NCBI GenBank assembly: GCA_020847395.1
Contig: JADLCD010000001.1
Location: forward strand, 1-58,732
DNA: 58,732 nt
Direction: 5' to 3'
Source: Chitinophagaceae bacterium
GTDB lineage: Bacteria > Bacteroidota > Bacteroidia > Chitinophagales > Chitinophagaceae
Every line of letters begins with the position of its first letter. Position 1 is the stretch's first letter. The position numbers and the translations under genes were made by a program. Of this stretch, positions 1-8,894 are shown piece by piece. The notes beneath the pieces are model-generated. The model was given only the letters and a program-made list of their open reading frames with translations. It was not told the DNA's origin and made no database searches.

Positions 1-1
1 G

Positions 2-322
2 GTATTGTTGTCAATTATTATTCATAATTTACTGGATAACTCTCAAAAAGCATGCGCCAACGGGAATGTTATTATTACATCTGAAGCAGTGGGGGAGGAA
101 ATACTCCTGACCGTGGCAGATAGCGGTACCGGGTTTCCTGCTCATATATTGGAATGGCTTAATGAGGAACAACTGGAAAAAGCCCACGATGATGTTTCCC
201 ACGGGTTAGGTTTATATATTGTAAAAGACCTGATGCGGATGCTGAAGATCAGAGCAAGACCTGTGAACAGCAACAATGGCGCTACCATTACGCTTTTTCT
301 CAAAAGGGCACATATAAGTTGA
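2..322 (+). CDS. Sensor histidine kinase, C-terminal ATPase domain (5' end missing)
   Basis: Only the last ~107 residues lie in the window and the reading frame is open to the left edge, so this is the 3' end of a longer gene. The visible part is a HATPase_c domain: N-box HNLLDNSQKA, G1 box DSGTGF and G2 box GLGLYIV, in the usual order. It would bind ATP and phosphorylate a conserved histidine upstream of the window. The sensor part cannot be seen. The LuxR-type response regulator at 6.6-7.2 kb is a possible partner but is separated by two unrelated genes, so pairing is only a guess. Confidence 0.85.
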   Translation, partial: VLLSIIIHNLLDNSQKACANGNVIITSEAVGEEILLTVADSGTGFPAHILEWLNEEQLEKAHDDVSHGLGLYIVKDLMRMLKIRARPVNSNNGATITLFLKRAHIS

Positions 323-373
323 TTTGCCGGGCGTTCATTATGAACGGGAGATGAAACCGGTCCGATCTCATCT

Positions 374-2278
374 TTAAAACTGTTTGATCATTTTTATTGT
401 TTTGCTGTTCCCATTGACAGATATGATACGCATGGTGTAAATGCCGGAAGGCAATGATTGAATATTGATTGTTTTGCTGCTACCCGAAATATTTGTTGCT
501 GAAATCAAAACGTTGCCGGTGTTATTGTATACGATGATCCTGTCCCCGGCATTTAATCCAGTTAGCATAACCATATTGCCCGCAGGCACGGGAAATAAGC
601 GGATAGCGTTTTGTACGCCACATTTGTTGTTTACATATATTGTTTTGCTGTAGGTTATAGTACCGTCAATGTCTGTCATGCGCAATCTGAAATAAGTTTC
701 ATTTAATGCATTTTGTATATATGTATATGTATTTTTAGCTTCACCTTTGCCCTGCACATTGCCAATAGCAGTAAATAATTTTCCATCACTGCTTTTTTCA
801 ATGGTATATCCGCTAAAATTAATTTCGTTTTCAGATGCCCACTTAAATTCAAGCTGGCATTGATTATTGTAATAAGCAGAAAAATTTACAAGATGTAATG
901 GCAATGCCTGCGCCCATGTAATGGTATAGCTGGCAGGTGTTTGATCCTCCTGGTCCGCTGCATCTACCGTACTGTATTGAAAAGTGGTGGAATTTATGCC
1001 TTCAGGCGTTAAAGGACCGGGTTGAATGGAAAGCAGATTTGCAACATACGGAGAAATTACCTGGTTTTGTGTTACTGTGCTGCCGTTATAAATTAAATCA
1101 AATCCATTGGTAGGGAGTGCAGTGATAATTAACTTTTTGGCGGCCCAGCTATCCTGTACCGGCTGGTCTGCTTCATCACTGCCCTGCAGTGGATTGGAGC
1201 CGAGGTTTAACACAGCCGGCATACCGGGCTGGTTGATTGATACTGCATATGTTTCCGGGAAAGCGCAGGCGCTCTGTACATCGAATAAAGCAGCATTGGC
1301 GGAGGTGCCAACTGTTTGTGGAACGCCGGCAATTACAGGAACACCACTGGCATCTACCGGAACATTGAGCCTGCCATTCACATCAAGTCCGGGATATTTG
1401 AATGTGCCGTTGCCTTCCAGTGCGTCAGGACATCCATCGCCATCGCTGTCTGTATCAAAATGATTATAAATGCCATCAGCATCTGTATCAGCGGAACATT
1501 TACCCGCGAGGAAGAACCATACACCATCGCTTGCTGTGCTTACACCCGGATTTCTTGTCAGCCGGATAATAATTTTTGAGGCCTGCAATAAGGTAACAAA
1601 CCCCAAACGCAGTCTGAAAACATCGTAATCATTACTCAGGCTGGGTGCTGTAAAAGAAAACATTTTTGGTGCCATAGTAAGCGTATTGGCGGGATACGCA
1701 CTTGCCGGGGTTGTACCCGTTGTTTCATATGTAGCAACGCTCCAGTCTATAGTTGGTAACGAATCGTTTGATGCATTGTAAACAGTGATATAGAAAGAAG
1801 TAACTTCCGGATCACTGAAATATAGATTTAATTCATAGAGCTGACCAGGAGAAAATGTGAGTGTAAAAGTGCCTATATCCCCACTATTGGGTGCGTATGT
1901 TCCAAAGGAAATTGACCTGGGCTGAGTTGTCGCTGTGCCAAGATCGCTTGTCAAAACAGTATTGAAATTAGGGCTTGTACTTCCTGCAAAAGCACGAACC
2001 TGGTTATTGATGGATGTACATTGGAATGTAACAGGCGTTCCGCAAGCCAGCGAAGCTGTAAAAGGTGTTGTCTGGAAGGAACTGATCTGAGTGTTGGTCC
2101 ACTGCATAGTACCTGATCCTGACAGCTCCTGAAGATCCGGTATGCCATCATTATCATTGTCCATATCAGCTCCGTTTAATATCCCATCTCCATCGCAATC
2201 ATCCGCAGAACCAACGCATTGTGCTTTAAGATCTGAAAAACATACAATTGATAATAAAAGCGTAAATATAATTTTCAT
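374..2278 (-). CDS. Secreted protein with thrombospondin type 3-like calcium repeats and T9SS sorting domain
   Basis: The 634-residue protein has a Sec signal peptide (residues 1-19, cleavage near LKA-Q). Two Asp-rich stretches resemble thrombospondin type 3 calcium-binding repeats: DDCDGDGILNGADMDNDNDG near residues 27-46, and a second near 265-290 (DTDADGIYNHFDTDSDGDG). The last ~75 residues (from LFPVPAGN, with LPSGIYTMRI and an ISVNGNSKTIKMIKQF end) fit a T9SS type A sorting domain, so export by the type IX system and anchoring or release at the cell surface is expected. The function of the middle part is not recognised. It is convergent with the kinase gene and divergent from the next large surface protein. 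Confidence 0.8.
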   Translation of the reverse strand: MKIIFTLLLSIVCFSDLKAQCVGSADDCDGDGILNGADMDNDNDGIPDLQELSGSGTMQWTNTQISSFQTTPFTASLACGTPVTFQCTSINNQVRAFAGSTSPNFNTVLTSDLGTATTQPRSISFGTYAPNSGDIGTFTLTFSPGQLYELNLYFSDPEVTSFYITVYNASNDSLPTIDWSVATYETTGTTPASAYPANTLTMAPKMFSFTAPSLSNDYDVFRLRLGFVTLLQASKIIIRLTRNPGVSTASDGVWFFLAGKCSADTDADGIYNHFDTDSDGDGCPDALEGNGTFKYPGLDVNGRLNVPVDASGVPVIAGVPQTVGTSANAALFDVQSACAFPETYAVSINQPGMPAVLNLGSNPLQGSDEADQPVQDSWAAKKLIITALPTNGFDLIYNGSTVTQNQVISPYVANLLSIQPGPLTPEGINSTTFQYSTVDAADQEDQTPASYTITWAQALPLHLVNFSAYYNNQCQLEFKWASENEINFSGYTIEKSSDGKLFTAIGNVQGKGEAKNTYTYIQNALNETYFRLRMTDIDGTITYSKTIYVNNKCGVQNAIRLFPVPAGNMVMLTGLNAGDRIIVYNNTGNVLISATNISGSSKTINIQSLPSGIYTMRIISVNGNSKTIKMIKQF

Positions 2279-2692
2279 ATGACTGGTTTAAAGTGAACTG
2301 CAACTATACGGTACCATTGGTGTATTTACCGCCCGGAGCATGATAATGTAATATTTGATTTGACTATTGGCTTGAATGCAATTTAAATCTGACCGGGAGG
2401 ATGCATCGTAGAATTAATTTTTTGTGATTGTAGAATTAATTCTTCAGCAAAAACACCTAAATATATAATAGTAATTATATATTGGTATGCCGTTGTGTAA
2501 TGGCTTTTATTTTAGGTGAATGCTGGCATATCATTGGGGGTATACGAACCTGACCGGATCAATTTTTAATAAGTGTTATTTCTGATTTTGTAAGTGTTTT
2601 CAATTACAAATTAATTCTATAATAACTCTGAAATATTTCTAAACATTGGTTGTAGCTGTGCCGGTAATTTTACCGCTCAATTTATCCTTTGA
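2279..2692. promoter_or_regulatory. Divergent intergenic region with a 12-bp direct repeat and a short palindrome
   Basis: This 414-bp AT-rich stretch separates two divergent T9SS-protein genes and must hold both promoters. GTAGAATTAATT occurs at 2408-2419 and again at 2430-2441, a 22-bp period (about two helical turns). A partial third copy (AATTAATTCT) starts near 2609. A 14-bp palindrome, CGGTAATTTTACCG, lies at 2662-2675 just before the plus-strand gene. I saw no clear TAnnTTTG box and no ORF. Confidence 0.4.
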
Positions 2693-5600
2693 ATGGAACA
2701 ACTACTGCTTGTCCGGCGAATGCTGCGCCGTAAGACCTTCCTTGTACCGGTTTTCATTGTAATGAAGTTTGCGGTTGTATATGCGCAGGCGCCCACTTCA
2801 CTGAATTATCCGACACCGAATGTTTTCATTGCGAATGTGACCAATGTATACCTGTCTCCCACAGTGGCAGGCAATGTAACTTCCTATAGCATATCACCGG
2901 CTTTGCCGGCGGGTTTATCATTTAATACAAATACAGGCGTTATATCCGGTCTTCCTACCGCTGCAAGCCCGGTCACAAATTATACTATTACGGCAACGGG
3001 CGGTTCACCACCAGGCAGCGCCATTAAAACAATAAGTATTCTGGTCACCAATAATTTTTTTGATAATGTTTATAATAATATCAACTTTGGTGGCGGCAGT
3101 GGCACTACGTTAGTAACCATTACCCCTAAAGTTGGCACCGGTACTTCGGTTGGCAATATTGTACTCTATGAAAACGTTGCTCAGTTGAGCGGTATACAGA
3201 TAGATTGTATCGTAAAAACGCGTTCGCTGACCGGCGGATCATTTACTAACTTTGATCAACCGCTCATAACAGATGGTTCTACCTTTAATAATAATGATCC
3301 GCGTTTTTTTTCGCCGCAACTCACATTTAACGCAGGTGGTGGTTCTGCCATATTTGACTTCCAGTTTATACTCGGCAACAGCTATAATAATACCACCAAT
3401 ACCGGCACGCCTGTGGTATTGCAGAATGTAAAGGTGAACACGTATGATATTGATGGTAATGGAACAACTAACTCCAACCAGGCGAATGAGTTTGATGGCT
3501 TCAGCACAAGTGAATTGTCTAACTCCACCACCATTCAGGCTCCAACTTTTAACACTACAACTAATCTTACCCGTTACCGTTCCAATGTATCTACAAATAA
3601 TACAACGGTAACGGCGGATGCCACACGGGTGCGGCTCACTTACAATAATATCAGCGATTTCAGCATACTGGTGAGCGCCGGCGCCACGGGCGCCGCATAT
3701 TATTTTATTGATTTTGGCGCCGGTCCGGCTTTTTCTGCAGCTACTACAATAACGCAGGCCCCAACGGCAGATCTTAATACAGACGTCATTGGTGTAAACA
3801 ATGGTACATCAGGTTGCGGTTCCGCATTGTCTTTTACCGCCAGCAGCCAGACCAATATTACGTCAACTACTAATCTTACACAGTTGACCATCAGTTTTCC
3901 TGCCGCATCCATTGCTGACGGAGCAAATGAAACCTTTACCGTAAACGGCGCCACTTCAGGAGGAACCATTCCGCTGGACAGTGATGGTAGTACCTCGGTT
4001 ATTCTTGGAGGCAATACATACACCGCAGTGAGGAGCAGCAGCAGCGGTGTTCGTACGGTTACATTTACTACAGCAACTTTTACTGTTGCCAAAGCAGAGG
4101 CATTGCTTGATGCCATCAGATATCTTAACAGCGCCGGGGCTCCAACGAGCGGTGACAGGAACTTTACTGTAAATGTGCGCACAAGCGCTTTTGAAAGCCC
4201 TGATGCTATTTTTACAGCAACACTTAACTGTGTTTCGATCAGTGGCAATATATATCATGATGTTAACGGAATGACAGACGGTTTGGTCAATGCGAGCGGC
4301 ACACAGTTTGGCGTAAACGCCGTATATGCAGTAAGGGTTGATCCGGCCACCAATCTTGTGATTGACACAAGAGGTGTGGCTGCCGGGGGCAGCTATAATT
4401 TTGGAACTGCAACCCCCGGCAGCTATATTTTGTATGTAAGCAACACCTCACCCGCAGCAGGAACGCTTTTTACTGCTGCCACTTATCCCGCAGGAGGCTA
4501 TGTAAGTACCGGTGAAAATCTTGGCGCGGATGCAGGTACTGATCTGCTGGCAGATGGCAAATTACTGATCACGGTGGGTTCAATCAGTGTGTCAGATGCG
4601 AATTTCGGAATAGAAATCCCTCCCGTAACTACTAACAACACCTTGGCAAACCAGCCCAATCCCGGCGGTTATAATTTCTATACGGTACCGAATGCAGCCA
4701 TTACGGCTTCAGATGCGGATGGTGAAGTCAGCAGCATCACTATAACGGAATTTCCGTCAGGTGCCAATTACCTGAAGGTAGGAAGCGTAGTATATCCCAA
4801 CCCCTCAGGTGGTATTTGCCCGCCGCTCACCACCTGCACAGCCTGGCCGGGAACACTCGTTGTTCCATACAGCGGAGGTGTTCCCGTACAGTCCATAGCA
4901 ATAGATCCTTCGGCCGATGTGAGCACATCCGTCACGATAAAATTCTCTGCTACGGATAATGGCGGGCTTTCAAGCAGCGCCGTAAGTACATTGAGCATAC
5001 CTTTTGTAGTGACCAGCTATTATACCGTTAGCGGAAATGTATGGAATGATTATGACGGAAATGGTATCAAGGCTGCGGGTGAGCCCCTGACCAATGTTGC
5101 AGGCAGCGGTGAAACGTTGTATGCGCTCCTGCTGCAAAATAATAATACCTATGCAGGAGTGCCTACCGTTTTTCAATCCGCAACGGTGAGCAGCACCACA
5201 GGCTATAGCTTCACGGGTGTACCGGGCGGTAATAATTATGAGGTCAGGATTGTTTCACAGGCTGCCGCGCCTGCCGCGGGTTCTGCGGGCAGTGCAGTTA
5301 TACCTAACCTCGCGCCGGGATGGAAAGGTGTCAGCCTTAACAAAAACGGTACAGTTTCCACTGTGCTCAATACCACCAATCCTGTGCTTACGTTGAATGG
5401 CCTTGCTGCCAGCATAGCCAATCAGAATTTCGGTATTGAACGCACGGCTGTAGCGGAAGCAAAATCTTTTACCAACGTGAATACAGGCACCGGAGGACCG
5501 GTAAGCGGCGCTAATACTAACAGCACAAGAGATAATGCCGTGCTTTACCATCAACAGATAACCATGAGCGGGAGCGCTTCCTCGGGCAGTGTACCGGGCA

Positions 5601-6517
5601 TATTGACCGGAACTGATCCTGATGGTAATGCGGGCGGCACAAGCCTGCCCATCGGCAGTGGAACAAGCGGCATAAGCTTATTGATAGATCCTGCTTCGTA
5701 TACCAATACAGGATCTTCTTCGCTTTATCCAACCATGCTATATTACAACGGTGTACAATTGCAGCCGGGAGGCTGCCTTGGCTCAGATATAGGGAAGGGT
5801 TTCTGCAGTAATTATAATGCTGTTTCCGGTTATTGGGAAATCCCCGGTTATGACGGCTCCCAGCTTACATTGCTGGGCACGAACGGAACCACTCAAATGG
5901 GCTTTTCTTACGGATGGAAGGATGCAGCAGGCGCCACCGGTGCAATGGCGTCTTATCAAATCACTTTTAACCAGGCGCTTCCCCTGGATCTGTTATCTTT
6001 TACTGCTACAGATGCCGGCAATGAACTGATCATCCTTCAATGGCATACTGCCAATGAATTCAATACGGCAAGGTTTGATGTGGAGTTCAGCGCATCAAAC
6101 ACTACTTATTCCGTGATAGGAACGGTTACTGCTTCAGGTGAGTCTGCGGAGCATCACTATACGTATGGCCCCGTTGCCAGGCAGGCAGGTTGGTACAGGC
6201 TTGCCATGTATGATAAAGATGGTTCACGCAAATATTCCGGTGTGATCGTAATAAAAAATACATCTGCGGCAAATGAACCGGTTATTTATCCCAACCCGGC
6301 TGCACGCTATGAAATGATACGTCTTAAATATCCGGTACAACGGGGGCGGCAGGGGTCGTTCGTGGTATACAACAGCCTGGGCGTACCGGTATATGCCAAT
6401 ACATTATCTGTAACAGGATTGAATGTTCTCCCGTCGAAGCAATGGCCTGCCGGGCTTTATCATGTAAAGATCGTTGTGGATGGTTCAGTCAATGCTTCAC
6501 AGTTTATACTGCGGTAA
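2693..6517 (+). CDS. Large secreted multidomain surface protein with Ig-like domains and T9SS sorting domain
   Basis: The 1274-residue protein begins with a signal peptide ending near VVYAQ (residue 32). The ATG at 2720 (MLRRKTFLVP) would give a more normal signal peptide, so the start is uncertain. Residues ~45-120 look like a putative-Ig (He_PIG) repeat: SYSISPALPAGLSFN followed by TGVISGLPT. Two later blocks (from VSISGNIYHDVNG and YTVSGNVWNDYDGNG) resemble SdrD B-like or Cna-B-like folds. The last ~80 residues (VIYPNPAARYEMIRL to the end) are a T9SS type A domain, preceded by a segment typical of these proteins (LPLDLLSFTATDAGNELIIL). It is very rich in Ser, Thr, Gly and Asn, as expected for an adhesin-like surface protein. 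The ligand is unknown. Confidence 0.8.
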   Translation: MEQLLLVRRMLRRKTFLVPVFIVMKFAVVYAQAPTSLNYPTPNVFIANVTNVYLSPTVAGNVTSYSISPALPAGLSFNTNTGVISGLPTAASPVTNYTITATGGSPPGSAIKTISILVTNNFFDNVYNNINFGGGSGTTLVTITPKVGTGTSVGNIVLYENVAQLSGIQIDCIVKTRSLTGGSFTNFDQPLITDGSTFNNNDPRFFSPQLTFNAGGGSAIFDFQFILGNSYNNTTNTGTPVVLQNVKVNTYDIDGNGTTNSNQANEFDGFSTSELSNSTTIQAPTFNTTTNLTRYRSNVSTNNTTVTADATRVRLTYNNISDFSILVSAGATGAAYYFIDFGAGPAFSAATTITQAPTADLNTDVIGVNNGTSGCGSALSFTASSQTNITSTTNLTQLTISFPAASIADGANETFTVNGATSGGTIPLDSDGSTSVILGGNTYTAVRSSSSGVRTVTFTTATFTVAKAEALLDAIRYLNSAGAPTSGDRNFTVNVRTSAFESPDAIFTATLNCVSISGNIYHDVNGMTDGLVNASGTQFGVNAVYAVRVDPATNLVIDTRGVAAGGSYNFGTATPGSYILYVSNTSPAAGTLFTAATYPAGGYVSTGENLGADAGTDLLADGKLLITVGSISVSDANFGIEIPPVTTNNTLANQPNPGGYNFYTVPNAAITASDADGEVSSITITEFPSGANYLKVGSVVYPNPSGGICPPLTTCTAWPGTLVVPYSGGVPVQSIAIDPSADVSTSVTIKFSATDNGGLSSSAVSTLSIPFVVTSYYTVSGNVWNDYDGNGIKAAGEPLTNVAGSGETLYALLLQNNNTYAGVPTVFQSATVSSTTGYSFTGVPGGNNYEVRIVSQAAAPAAGSAGSAVIPNLAPGWKGVSLNKNGTVSTVLNTTNPVLTLNGLAASIANQNFGIERTAVAEAKSFTNVNTGTGGPVSGANTNSTRDNAVLYHQQITMSGSASSGSVPGILTGTDPDGNAGGTSLPIGSGTSGISLLIDPASYTNTGSSSLYPTMLYYNGVQLQPGGCLGSDIGKGFCSNYNAVSGYWEIPGYDGSQLTLLGTNGTTQMGFSYGWKDAAGATGAMASYQITFNQALPLDLLSFTATDAGNELIILQWHTANEFNTARFDVEFSASNTTYSVIGTVTASGESAEHHYTYGPVARQAGWYRLAMYDKDGSRKYSGVIVIKNTSAANEPVIYPNPAARYEMIRLKYPVQRGRQGSFVVYNSLGVPVYANTLSVTGLNVLPSKQWPAGLYHVKIVVDGSVNASQFILR

Positions 6518-6568
6518 GAAACAGATTCAGGGCTGGCTACGGCAATATGCAGGAGGGGGGAGGCATTT

Positions 6569-7225
6569 TTAGAACAGTTTAATGCCTTCTTCCTGCTCCA
6601 GCACGCGGATTTTTTCAACCAGCTTCACTACATTGCTCACACCAAGCTTTTCGAAAATGCGTGCTTTATAAGTGCTGATGGTGGAGAGCTGGATATTCAG
6701 CAGGATTTTTATATCGGAAGGATTAAAACCACGGGCCAGCAATTTCACAATTTCAATTTCCCTGTCTGAAAGTGATTTCAGCAGGTGTGACTGCACAGGG
6801 GCGGAATACAGGTTTTTCAGAAGAGATTGATGAAGATTGTCACTGGCGTAGGATTCACCGTTCATTACCATTCTTATTGCATGTTTTATTTCTTCAGGTT
6901 TGCTATCTTTTTGTACATAACCATTAGTGCCGGCTTTTAAATAGCGGATGGCATGCGTTCTTTCATCATAACTTGATAATACCAAAATCGGAACATGCGC
7001 AGTACGGTAACGGATCGTCTCAACCATATGAATATTATCACCGCCCGGGATGTTGATATCCAGTATCAGCAGGTCATACGTTTCTTTATCGAGTTGATTA
7101 AGCAATTCCTTGAAAGTAGTTGCCTCATGAAGCTGCACATCACCAAAAAGGTCTTTCAATAAAAAATGTATACCTACCCTTACGATATCATGATCTTCCG
7201 CTATCAGGATTTTTTTCATCGTCAT
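6569..7225 (-). CDS. NarL/FixJ-family response regulator (REC + LuxR HTH)
   Basis: The 218-residue protein has an N-terminal receiver domain (acidic patch AEDHD at residues 9-13, phosphoacceptor Asp56 in LLILDINIPGG, and LSSYD with a later YVQKDS conserved Lys). The C-terminal LuxR-type helix-turn-helix spans ~148-205 (LSDREIEIVKLLARGFNPSD, then QLSTISTYKARIFEKLGV). It would be a DNA-binding regulator activated by phosphorylation. The start may be the second ATG (MKKILIAEDHD, two codons in). Its 3' end faces the T9SS protein gene. No partner kinase gene adjoins it; the kinase fragment at the left edge is a candidate. Confidence 0.88.
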   Translation of the reverse strand: MTMKKILIAEDHDIVRVGIHFLLKDLFGDVQLHEATTFKELLNQLDKETYDLLILDINIPGGDNIHMVETIRYRTAHVPILVLSSYDERTHAIRYLKAGTNGYVQKDSKPEEIKHAIRMVMNGESYASDNLHQSLLKNLYSAPVQSHLLKSLSDREIEIVKLLARGFNPSDIKILLNIQLSTISTYKARIFEKLGVSNVVKLVEKIRVLEQEEGIKLF

Positions 7226-7280
7226 TATTTTTTCCGCGCTATAAAATTACGCAAAAAGACAGAGACGTATCTTGTTCATA

Positions 7281-7325
7281 ACGCACAAGAAACGCTGCGT
7301 TCTGCCGTTGTTGGGTGTTGTGCGT
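7281..7325. repeat. Left copy of the 20-bp direct repeat inside an inverted repeat
   Basis: Bases 7303-7322 read TGCCGTTGTTGGGTGTTGTG and recur in the same orientation at 9656-9675. The copy sits inside an inverted repeat: ACGCACAA at 7281-7288 pairs exactly with TTGTGCGT at 7318-7325, and a smaller AACGC-T-GCGTT hairpin lies between them (7291-7301). The repeat contains GTTGGGT, which fits the integron core pattern GTTRRRY, but no full attC site was found here. It marks the left edge of the decayed island. Confidence 0.7.
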
Positions 7326-7476
7326 GGCCTATTGTGCTCCGGCATCACCAACAACAAACCGCGGCTGTTGGAACAAAGTTGCGGGAGAACATAAGTAATA
7401 CGAAGTCGGAGACATCGTATAACAGGGGGTAACCAAAACGCCTGTAAGCAGTCATATAATTGTCTTTCACTGCCAA

Positions 7477-7962
7477 TTAGTATTCTTTTAGTTTTAGTTC
7501 ACTATCCTTAAATTGGTTCAAAAATAGCTTTAAAATAAATGGTGAAGACATTAGCCTGAAAAGGCTATTTCTCAACCAAATACCAAAATTACTTTTTGGG
7601 ATAAATGATTTTGCAAAAGACCGGGCAGCCTTCTGCTTTTTCTCCATAAATGGTTTGAACATGATCTCGTATTGTTCAAAAGCTATTTTATAATTTCCAT
7701 TTGCCTGTTTCAACTCTCCGGCAAGTATGTATGCGCCAACCATTGCAAGCGTAGATCCTTTACCAGATAATAGTGACGGGCAATAGCCGGCATCGCCAAC
7801 TAAAACCACTCTTCCTTTATACCAACTATCCATTTTAATTTGACTAACAGAATCAAAATAGAAGTCGGTTGTTGAGTCAATTTGAGAAAGTAATTGTGAA
7901 CACTTCCATCCACTATTTCCAAAGGAGAGACGTGAGAGATTGCAGCCAGCCATTCCTACCAA
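7477..7962 (-). pseudogene. FAD-dependent monooxygenase, C-terminal fragment
   Basis: The 161-residue reading frame contains the C-terminal FAD-binding part of a TetX/PhzS-like flavoprotein monooxygenase. GRVVLVGDAGYCPSLLSGKG is the GD motif that binds FAD ribityl and pyrophosphate, followed by STLAMVGAYILAGEL. The usual family length is ~380 residues. The N-terminal Rossmann half with GxGxxG is absent, and homology-like sequence begins only around residue 18 (GWKCSQLLSQID). The upstream DNA belongs to a different gene fragment (SRPBCC). This is a truncated, probably non-functional remnant joined by a rearrangement. Confidence 0.7.
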
Positions 7963-7967
7963 AGAGG

Positions 7968-8207
7968 CTATTTAAAAGTATAAATGCAATGCCTGGTACA
8001 TTGATGTTGTTGGGGGTGCCTGCGCACACTTTCCAAGCTACGAACACCAGAGGCAGTAACGTTCTGTCCTTCTACCAATTTGTCGCTACCCTTTGTAAAC
8101 CAAAAGTGCTTGGTGATTTCTGGGTCAATGAATGCGTGGAATACTTCACTTGTCGGTTTTCTGATTAGCATTACTACTTCTGCTATACTTTGATTTATGC
8201 CTGCCAT
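7968..8207 (-). pseudogene. SRPBCC/AHSA1-family protein, N-terminal fragment
   Basis: The first ~47 residues (AEVVMLIRKPTSEVFHAFID, then PEITKHFWFTKGSDKLVEGQ) match the start of the AHSA1/SRPBCC ligand-binding fold, normally ~140-160 residues. After about position 8066 the frame continues into unrelated sequence and stops at 7968. The break lies near GTTGTTGGGGGTG (8006-8018), which resembles the 20-bp repeat bordering this island. I read it as a gene cut off by recombination next to another fragment. Confidence 0.6.
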
Positions 8208-8264
8208 AGGAATTTATTTTTAATTGTCGTTTGATGTCGCTTTACAATAATCGCTAATGGGCAG

Positions 8265-8355
8265 GGCTTGGCGTTGTTTGGAGATTTGAAAATCGTGCGC
8301 CTGGAACCGAAACCCAATTGCACGCTGTTTTAGTCTTGCTCTAAATCGTCAAGCC
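8265..8355. repeat. 91-bp imperfect palindrome, attC-like in shape
   Basis: GGCTTG at 8265-8270 pairs with CAAGCC at 8350-8355. Complementarity continues inward with bulges (CG, TTT, GAG, AAAA) to GTGC at 8295-8298 and GCAC at 8320-8323, leaving a ~21-nt loop. Arms of ~34-36 nt with bulges recall integron attC sites or repeat-derived hairpins. No clear RYYYAAC/GTTRRRY pair was seen at its ends, so an attC identity is not shown. It lies just downstream of the PIN gene and upstream of the SRPBCC fragment. Confidence 0.5.
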
Positions 8356-8373
8356 ACAAATAAAGCTCCGATG

Positions 8374-8694
8374 TTAAAATAATGTCTTTGAAGCGTTTTG
8401 CTTTAAGCCCGCTTTTAATTGAGTTTCTGTTTTGATTAAAAGCTCTTGTGGGATAAGGCGTTCATCAATAAAAGTAACATGCTGCATTACAAGTTCTTCA
8501 AGTTCCGAAAGTTGGCCTTCAGTAAGCTTTGTTATTTTCAAAAGCCTGTTTCTGTGTCGTTGAATTTCAATTCTCAAGTAATTACAGGTAAAGAATTGAA
8601 AATGTTCTTTTGAATTTAAAAGAATCTTCCCGATGCGACTGTTGGAATTAAGGATGGCACTAAAAATAATGTTCGTGTCAACAATGATTTTCAT
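8374..8694 (-). CDS. PIN-domain toxin-like protein, C-terminus altered
   Basis: The protein starts MKIIVDTNIIFSAIL, the first acidic active-site strand of PIN-domain RNases (type II toxin families). At 106 residues it is shorter than the usual ~135-150. The later PIN motif with conserved Asp residues (D..FVALA, then LWTGD) is missing: after IPQELLIKTETQL the sequence becomes LKAGLKQNASKTLF and stops. In another frame just beyond, a short open stretch (KDIILTSELYLWLDDLEQD) ends inside the palindrome, which suggests a frameshift or joined fragment. It overlaps the upstream antitoxin gene by 4 bp. It is likely an inactive or weakened nuclease. Confidence 0.65.
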   Translation of the reverse strand: MKIIVDTNIIFSAILNSNSRIGKILLNSKEHFQFFTCNYLRIEIQRHRNRLLKITKLTEGQLSELEELVMQHVTFIDERLIPQELLIKTETQLKAGLKQNASKTLF

Positions 8695-8894
8695 TTAATG
8701 AGTTTGCTTCGGTTTTTAGTCCACCATTTTGAATTTATATCATTTGCTATTTTATCTACCTCTTTCTGGCTCGTTTTAAAATTAGCGGTCAACTCTTTGT
8801 AACGAGCATAATTCAAAAAATCTTGCAAATCCTCTGTGTCCACCGATGCAGGCAGCCTGATAATTACTTCTTTGGTTGTTCTCTCTACTAACAT
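8691..8894 (-). CDS. Antitoxin-like small protein paired with PIN toxin
   Basis: The 67-residue protein contains IIRLPASVDTEDLQDFLNYARYKEL, a pattern seen in small antitoxin-like proteins that precede PIN toxins in Bacteroidota. It is followed by a charged C-terminus (NDINSKWWTKNRSKLIK). Its stop overlaps the PIN gene start by 4 bp, the usual translationally coupled antitoxin-toxin order. The DNA-binding fold is not clear. The pairing is inferred mainly from size and position. Confidence 0.6.
   Translation of the reverse strand: MLVERTTKEVIIRLPASVDTEDLQDFLNYARYKELTANFKTSQKEVDKIANDINSKWWTKNRSKLIK

Noticed and set aside
3700-4248. Long minus-strand open frame inside the large T9SS protein gene
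   Set aside because: It is antisense to a clear coding region with signal peptide and sorting domain, has no recognisable motif, and its composition mirrors the sense repeats.
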